The notes under the pieces are model-generated. The model did no database searches, was not told the origin of the DNA, and saw only the letters and a program-made list of their open reading frames with translations. The translations under genes were made by a program, and so were the position numbers. From NCBI GenBank assembly GCA_020055645.1, contig CM034547.1:806001-870000 (forward strand): a stretch of DNA of 64,000 nt. Direction: 5' to 3'. Source of the DNA: Tomocerus qinae (taxonomy: Eukaryota > Arthropoda > Collembola > Entomobryomorpha > Tomoceridae). Positions 58,229 through 64,000 of this stretch are shown here, piece after piece. Within the stretch, counting starts at the first letter, position 1, and every line of letters starts with the position of its first letter.

Positions 58229-59365
58229 GTGAATATTTGACTCTAGATGCTATGTTATAATACTAATAAATACAGCCATTTTTATGGGTTTCAAATTTTG
58301 TGTTCTAATTTTGATTCGGAGTCTGTGTCAGAATTATTAGAATTACACATTCGTTGAGTTGGAAAGTATTTTAAACAGATAAGTCCTTACAGTAATTACT
58401 TTACAAATATAATAATCCTTGAATTCGATTTCATTAGAACATTCATTACCATATTATATTTATCTCATAATATCATCACATAGCACAGAAAATCGTATTT
58501 TCCGTAGGTCTTTTAAATATAGCACGAAGAAATGATTTTTTCATTTATAAGTGCCTATTTCTTCGATTTATGTATGGTAATATACTCGATTTTTTGGAAA
58601 AGAAAACCTCTTCTATTGCCCTCGATACTTCTTGTTATGGTCCCTTGTACCGTTGTGTACCCTGGCTCAAAAAGGACTTTATTTTATGGACAAAATGACT
58701 TTTTCTTTGACTCCTTTTACCCCACTCGCACTCGTACGAAGAAGTACTTATTAGTAGTAGAATCACAACAACTACCTCAGAAACTAGGTCATTGATTCGT
58801 TGTGGTAGATACCATATGAAAGGCATTTTGTGAAATAAGGAGAAGGTAGCCGGGCATTTCGGTTTACTCCCACCTTCTCTCCTCCGGTGTTTTTGACTAC
58901 TACGACTGACTTACACACTAGTTGATAATGGACGGAGACAAGTGCACAGAACGTGTCATCTGCTGACTAAACCTGTCTCATTCATTTTAGCCCTAATGTA
59001 TCTTTTCTTTTCTCTGCTATCCCTATTATTTACGAAAAAATAAAATGTGTTAGTGGTAATGTGGTAACTCGGAATTAATTTGCCATTGAGAATATTCCTT
59101 ACATCATAATATAATATAAATATATATATAGCCTATAATAATAATAATAATATTATATAACATTATACGCTATGAACCATACATATTTCATTTCTGCATC
59201 TCAAGATTTACGAAGACAGAATTAGGCAGGCTGGCGCGGGACAATAAAATTCGCTTATTAAGGTTCAGGGGTGGTTCAAAATACGGGGAAATTCAATGAG
59301 GGGCGGGTAATGGGAAAGTATCTATGGCTACGATTTAAAATACACAGAGCCATAGAAATTTACTC
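58229..59365. other. Stretch without recognisable genes
   Basis: AT-rich, with a short ATA/ATT microsatellite at about 59105-59165. No exon or element ends were seen. Confidence 0.45.
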
Positions 59366-59752
59366 TATGACAATACAGCAAAATCAGTAGGGCATTAAAG
59401 TGACGATTTTTTGGGAAACTTGGATCTAGGCCGAGAGTATTGGTAGTAGAAAGACGAAGTTAGTCTCTAAAAATGCAGAAATTGTCAATTTATAGCAGAT
59501 TGCACTTATAGATTCCTAATTTTTACCTCTGCTTACTTACGATATATTAATTGATTTCAAGGGAAAATTGCAATAACTAGCAAAGGGAGGTAAAATTAGA
59601 AATCTAGGTGCAATCTGCTATAAATTGACATTTTCTGTTTTTAGAGACCAATTTCGTCTTTCTACGACTAATATTCTCGGATATTTTCCTAAAAAAAGTT
59701 AAAGGCGATTATGATAGTCGAGCCCAATCGTCATTAGAAACCATACCAAGCT
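59366..59752. mobile_element. Foldback element, GACTATCA type, copy 2
   Basis: Same order and orientation as 21400-21785: ATGACAATACAGCAAAATCA, GTAGAAAGACGAAGTTAGTC, a short centre, GACCAATTTCGTCTTTCTAC and AAAAAAAGTTAAAGGCGATT + ATGATAGTCGAGCCCAATCG. Confidence 0.85.
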
Positions 59753-59978
59753 CTTAAGGCTGGATGCCTCGAATATGCACAAACCATGACTTGTCCCCGT
59801 TGGGAATAGATATTTGTTCTAAGAAGAATCCGAGAATCCCTATAAGGTGATAATATTATTAGAGAGAGAATCACTTGATTGAAAGAAAGAACAAGTTTTT
59901 AATATAAATTTGACTCACTTGTTCCCCTTGCTCCCGTTCAGCCACTGCACTCACACGACACTTCACTTGTATTGTATA

Positions 59979-62574
59979 CCCAGGCTGCACACACCATTGG
60001 GCCTTCATTTGATTTTGGTTGGCAACGTTGGGGATTTGGGGACATTGGCGAATGGTACTACCAAATGCAGTTTCCCAACCAAATGTATTCATTGTAATAT
60101 ATAAGTTGGACGGCGACATTGGGCTAGCGGGCTAGTGTTGGCTTTTGGTAGGCAATGTGCAAAATAGTTCCCTTGCGCCACAAGCGAGTTTATGTACATC
60201 TACTTGCGGCGCAATACACAGCGTTAGTTCAACAGATACTTCTCGTTTCAGTACTCAATTTAAACCTAAATGACCAACGGCCATTCTCTCGACTTCATTC
60301 GACGTGCGACGTGCTTCATTTTTTCATTGCATTAATTCAGTTTTTTTGAATTCCCGATATTTAAAAAGTTTCAAATGTTAAAATATACTATAGTTGCCTT
60401 TGACCATGAAAATACAACTGCTGCCGTCCCAACAGTTTGGCTTTCAGAAAATTTTGATATTTGTCATTGGCCACCGTGTTCTGGACCAAAGTTTACCAAT
60501 TTAGTTATTAATTGCAATCCACCAGAGGACAATTGGGAAGTTTACGAATGCAGAAAATTAGAGCAGTGTGGTAAGATAAAAATATTCATCGTCATACATA
60601 TGTTTTTGAACTACAGTATGATTGAGGGCACATATAGATTTAGACTTGACTGTTGGTTTTCAAATACATTTTTTTAATTTTTAGATGATTATAAGTTAGC
60701 CAGAAAACTCGCCATACAAGCTGAAGATACTTCCACTCTGGAAATAAGTGACAAGGACGTTACGCCAAGCCGGACCAAACGGAAGCGAAAGTCAAAACCT
60801 AAAGTTTGCCGATTAGAATTTAATTCAACGACAGTTGACTCAATAAATCAAAGTCAAGAAGATAACTTTGATTTAGGGAGCCCGATTGCAATAAATGAAC
60901 CAGTAAATGAAGATCTGTCATAAAATGCAAACGAAACACCCCTCAACGAAGTTTTTTTGCCCATCAATTTGAACGACCGAAGTGAGGATGTTGTAATATG
61001 TGATCCGGTAGGAGACTTAAGACGCGATTTGGAGTATTTTAAAACCCTTACTAATCGTAAGTATTTAAAATTTCAGTGTAAACACACATTTATACAATTG
61101 ATATACATAAATTTGTACTCAACGGGATTTTAATTTTCTTAAATACCAAAATTTATATACCAAATGCAATAAGTTGTTGATTGTTAAAAAATTTAAAAAG
61201 CATCTTTTTTAGCTTTTTTATCTTAAATTTATTTTTATATATTTGACTACAGGAAAACTTAAAAAAATTAGGAGAGAGACTGTCAAGTGAAAGGGGAATT
61301 AAAGGAACTGGTTCAACTCATAAATTCCGCAAAATCTGTCGTCAACATCGAAGTTCAGCTTCCCGACCTTCCTGTCAACAGTGTTGATAGCTTCAATTCT
61401 CTCAATGACTGGATTTATAATGATCAGAAAAATAAAAGCATTTTGGTAATTTTTGTAATAAAAATATTTTTAAATACAATTTAAAGAAAGCCGTCAATGA
61501 AATACGGTTTTAATTTACGAAATGTTAAAATGTGGTGTCTTTTTCATTAGATGAATCATCTAAAAGCAATCGGTGGAACATCGATAAGTTCAATTACGCA
61601 AAGAATTCTTGCCCGTACAGTTGGATATCCTTTAGATACTCTTTGTAATTTTACCGGCCGACATGGAAAACAAAAGTTTAGTGGTTCTCAACCCCACATT
61701 ATAATTAAAAGTAAGTAATTTAATACTTATATTTTTTTATGGACAGATACCATAGCCAAAACATTATAGAGTTATGGGACGTTTGCGCATTTCAAGCTTC
61801 ACTACAACCTATACATATCGCAATTGCTAAATACTTAATTGTTGCGTTTTTATTTTAGGTTCTGTCAGAGGTAATTTAATTGCCCAAAATAGTACTGATA
61901 ATCAAATCGACCCAACAATAATGCAATGGCTTCGTTGTGCGAAGGACAGAAACGGGGGTCGCGAAGTTCGACGACGATTACAAGTATCTTGTCAAAATGC
62001 CCTAAATCAAGTTCCCTACCACCGTCAACTAAGCGGAGAAGGATCGCCTCATACATAAATAACCTTGAAGTCAATGATGAAATGGAAAATATTCCGATAG
62101 ACCAAAGTGAATTGCCAAATACAGAATTAAATTCAAATCATGATGTTAATAATGTAGTAAGTTAATTGATTTGTTTAAAAATATAATACATTGTAGTGCC
62201 TTAAGAATTGATTTATGTATTAGTATTCATTTACCGGTGACTGGCGTATATAATTAATAAATGGCTAAAATATTATTATTTTGATGTAATTAAATATTTA
62301 TTTCTGAAAAGCATAATAATAATATCCATAAGCGGCATTTTGTTGGCATCAAAGCATGAATTCACTTTTGCCTACGTGGGCCCATGTTTTCATTTCCATT
62401 TAACTTAGCATGGCAAAGCGTTGGGACAACGTTGGCCTTACTTCGCCGAATGATAAATGTACTCCACAAGGCCAATACATGGCCAGCGCTCAAAAAGTAC
62501 AGTGGGCCGATTTAGACGATTGTCGGCAAATTTCATTAGGCCGCTGTATGCCCAATGGTTTTGTGCAGCTAGGG
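59979..62574 (+). mobile_element. DNA transposon (2.6 kb) carrying a DUF4806-type gene
   Basis: The left end CCCAGGCTGCACACACCATT + GGGC and the reverse complement of the right end CCCTAGCTGCACAAAACCAT + TGGGC match over about 25 bp with one small indel; TA flanks both ends (59977-59978, 62575-62576). Subterminal regions on both sides carry TTGG(C/G)CAACG-like words. The only gene inside is the broken DUF4806-type gene. No DDE transposase was seen, so the copy is non-autonomous, or the cargo protein itself has a role in mobility. Confidence 0.68.
60375..62058 (+). pseudogene. DUF4806-domain protein gene, five exons, disrupted
   Basis: Exons 60375-60570, 60685-61056, 61253-61445, 61551-61710 and 61859-62058 have GT-AG borders. 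The N-terminus has the VPTVWL...CHWPP...PPEDNWEVYEC pattern, followed by DYKLARKLAIQAEDTS, a basic nuclear-type stretch (RTKRKRKSKPK) and an acidic linker. The C-terminus is DUF4806-like: FNSLNDWIYND, then MNHLKAIGGTSISSITQRIL and LCNFTGRHGKQKFSG. This N- and C-terminal pairing is known from many uncharacterised insect and cnidarian proteins; function unknown. Two lesions: an in-frame TAA at 60921-60923, and a one-base shift near 61270-61285 in exon 3, where the upstream frame meets a stop. The other joins keep phase. The C-terminal end after about 61970 is uncertain because a second frame stays open to 62165. Confidence 0.78.
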
Positions 62575-62576
62575 TA

Positions 62577-64000
62577 CTGTCCACTAAAATATTTAATTAC
62601 TAGCAGAAGGAAGAGTTGTGTTGTTTCTTTTTCTTTTATGTCACAATACGGGTAAAGTGAGAATTTGATTTTACTGATTCGATCTGGATACTATTTATTG
62701 TACCCTATGGAGTGTATATAGACAAGACAATGTCTACACATGAAATCTTGGTTGTTATTAATCTGTTACAAAGTATAATCAAAGATTGGGTTAGAATAAG
62801 GTAGAGGACAAGTTGTCTCAGGGGACGTTGGCAGTATACTGATTGAAATCACTACATGCCGTCATATTATTTAAACATTTGTCGGATGTGATGATTCTAT
62901 AAATACAAAAAGCTCCCTGAACCTCACGCACTCCGTGCCTTGAGTTTTGTTCCAGTTGCCCTTGCGCGGAATTTTCTTTGGGGAATCCTTCCCCGACAAA
63001 TACTAATACTCCGATTTACTACTTGCCCTACACACACCCGCTGCAATAAAACTTGTCTCCGTCCTTGCACTTTTATTATTATGCAATCTGGAATGGAAGT
63101 AACATATAATAGAAGTGAGTATATATTATTATTTCCAACAAACATAACTTATCTCCTTAAGCTAACTGCTTAATGTACTAGCTAACATATCACACACTAA
63201 AATCAGCTCGGCGAACAATTTTAAATTTGAAAAATGATTACCAGCCACATCATAAGAAAGCTATTAACTGGTGCTATGTACTGCGAGGGGAAGTGCAGTG
63301 GTTCTATGAATTCTACAATAATCCCCAAATGCCTTCCATCCTTTGATTGACAATATCCCGAGTAATAGAAAAGTTGTAACTTAATGTCATGATCAGCCGG
63401 AGTAGAAAATTACATACTATACAAGTTTTCCTCTGTGACCTATTGTTAACTATACTATAGAAATTGATACGCAGTGTGTTATTTCTCTTTGAGTGTAATT
63501 TGACTTTTGAAATCATAGCTGCTACATATAATTATAAAAGGAAGAGTGTTGGTGGTCTTATACGTCCTTTTGACATCCAGACAAGACCCTTTAGCAATCT
63601 ATAAATAAACCAAATGGTCATGGTCAAAGTTGGGTTCAAGATTCAAATTTTTCATTGTTACAGATCATTGCTAGCCTGGTCCCTATATCCACTGGGAATA
63701 ATTCCTATAACTCTCAGATAGATATCGATGAATCATGTATGTAGAAAAAAATATTTTGCAGACTTTCACTTTTGTCTCATACTATCATATATATACCCAA
63801 AAGGTTAATCCTAAAATGGAGTTGAGCAATGAAAAATTTCCGTGATAATAGTAGTAATCAAAAGTAAAATCGAATCGGATTTGATTTAGATTCAGATTGA
63901 AGAAAATGGATCAAATCCAACATAGCTTTTGAGTGCTCTGATTAAAATAATTTGACAACTATGACGATTCAATAACAAAAGTAATGATATTCTACAGCTT
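62577..64000. other. Stretch without recognisable genes
   Basis: AT-rich right flank of the window. Short frames (62940-63173 plus, 63313-63516 minus) show no family features and no repeat structure was clear. Confidence 0.45.

Noticed and set aside
59871..60119. 82-codon minus frame (with a GTGAGT donor) as a gene exon
   Set aside because: It overlaps the left terminal inverted repeat of the DUF4806 transposon and is made of TTGG/CCAAC-type subterminal words.
62410..62655. 81-codon plus frame as a gene
   Set aside because: It is the right subterminal region and inverted end of the same transposon.

Overview
The window is AT-rich nuclear DNA from an animal, most likely an insect. The genes have GT-AG introns, and the encoded proteins resemble an ABCA transporter, a Tret1-type sugar transporter, BORCS5 and the RBX2/Roc2 RING protein. 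A small-genome sap-feeding insect (hemipteran) is plausible, but nothing here settles the order. Only a few percent of the bases are host coding exons. Most of the rest is transposable elements, foldback elements, MITEs and minisatellites.

Host genes, left to right. (1) An ABCA-subfamily transporter on the minus strand has five exons between 1842 and 7883 that join in frame to the N-terminal 357 residues; the ATP-binding domains lie beyond the left edge. (2) BORCS5 (myrlysin), minus strand, has two exons at 24146-24287 and 14677-15200. They join to a 221-residue protein with an N-myristoylation start, across a repeat-filled intron of about 8.9 kb. (3) An RBX2/RNF7-like first exon lies on the plus strand at 31287-31449; the rest of its RING was not found. 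(4) A complete six-exon trehalose/sugar transporter (486 residues) lies on the minus strand at 35668-40917. (5) A DUF4806-type gene on the plus strand at 60375-62058 carries a stop codon and a one-base frameshift. Matching inverted repeats flank it, so it looks like cargo of a 2.6-kb DNA transposon. Two further candidate exons (44686-44767 and 56715-56971, minus strand) have good splice signals but no family I recognise.

Mobile and repeated DNA. The left edge is an uninterrupted 465-codon endonuclease/reverse-transcriptase frame of a jockey/CR1-like LINE. A LINE 3' tail (10222-10630) and a LINE PHD-finger fragment (15566-15874) lie further in. hAT-type MITEs with clear 8-bp target duplications sit at 9259, 17711, 42832 and 43840; the copy at 17711 has a matching empty site at 32.36 kb. 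Several long foldback elements share the terminal motif GACTATCA...TTAACTTTTTTT. From 48.3 to 53.05 kb runs a chain of related elements with conserved ends (AGCTCGCCTGAGTAA-like) and an expanding 40-bp AT-rich minisatellite inside; further copies sit in the first ABCA intron and at 55.6-56.2 kb. Other arrays are a 42-bp repeat (12.64 kb), a 20-bp/117-bp higher-order array (16.74 kb), a 273-bp repeat (46.1 kb), and 44-bp and 25-bp repeats (55 kb).

The host genes appear functionally unrelated (lipid transport, lysosome positioning, ubiquitin ligation, sugar uptake). No operon or pathway cluster is evident; the shared feature is dense repeat insertion in their introns and flanks.
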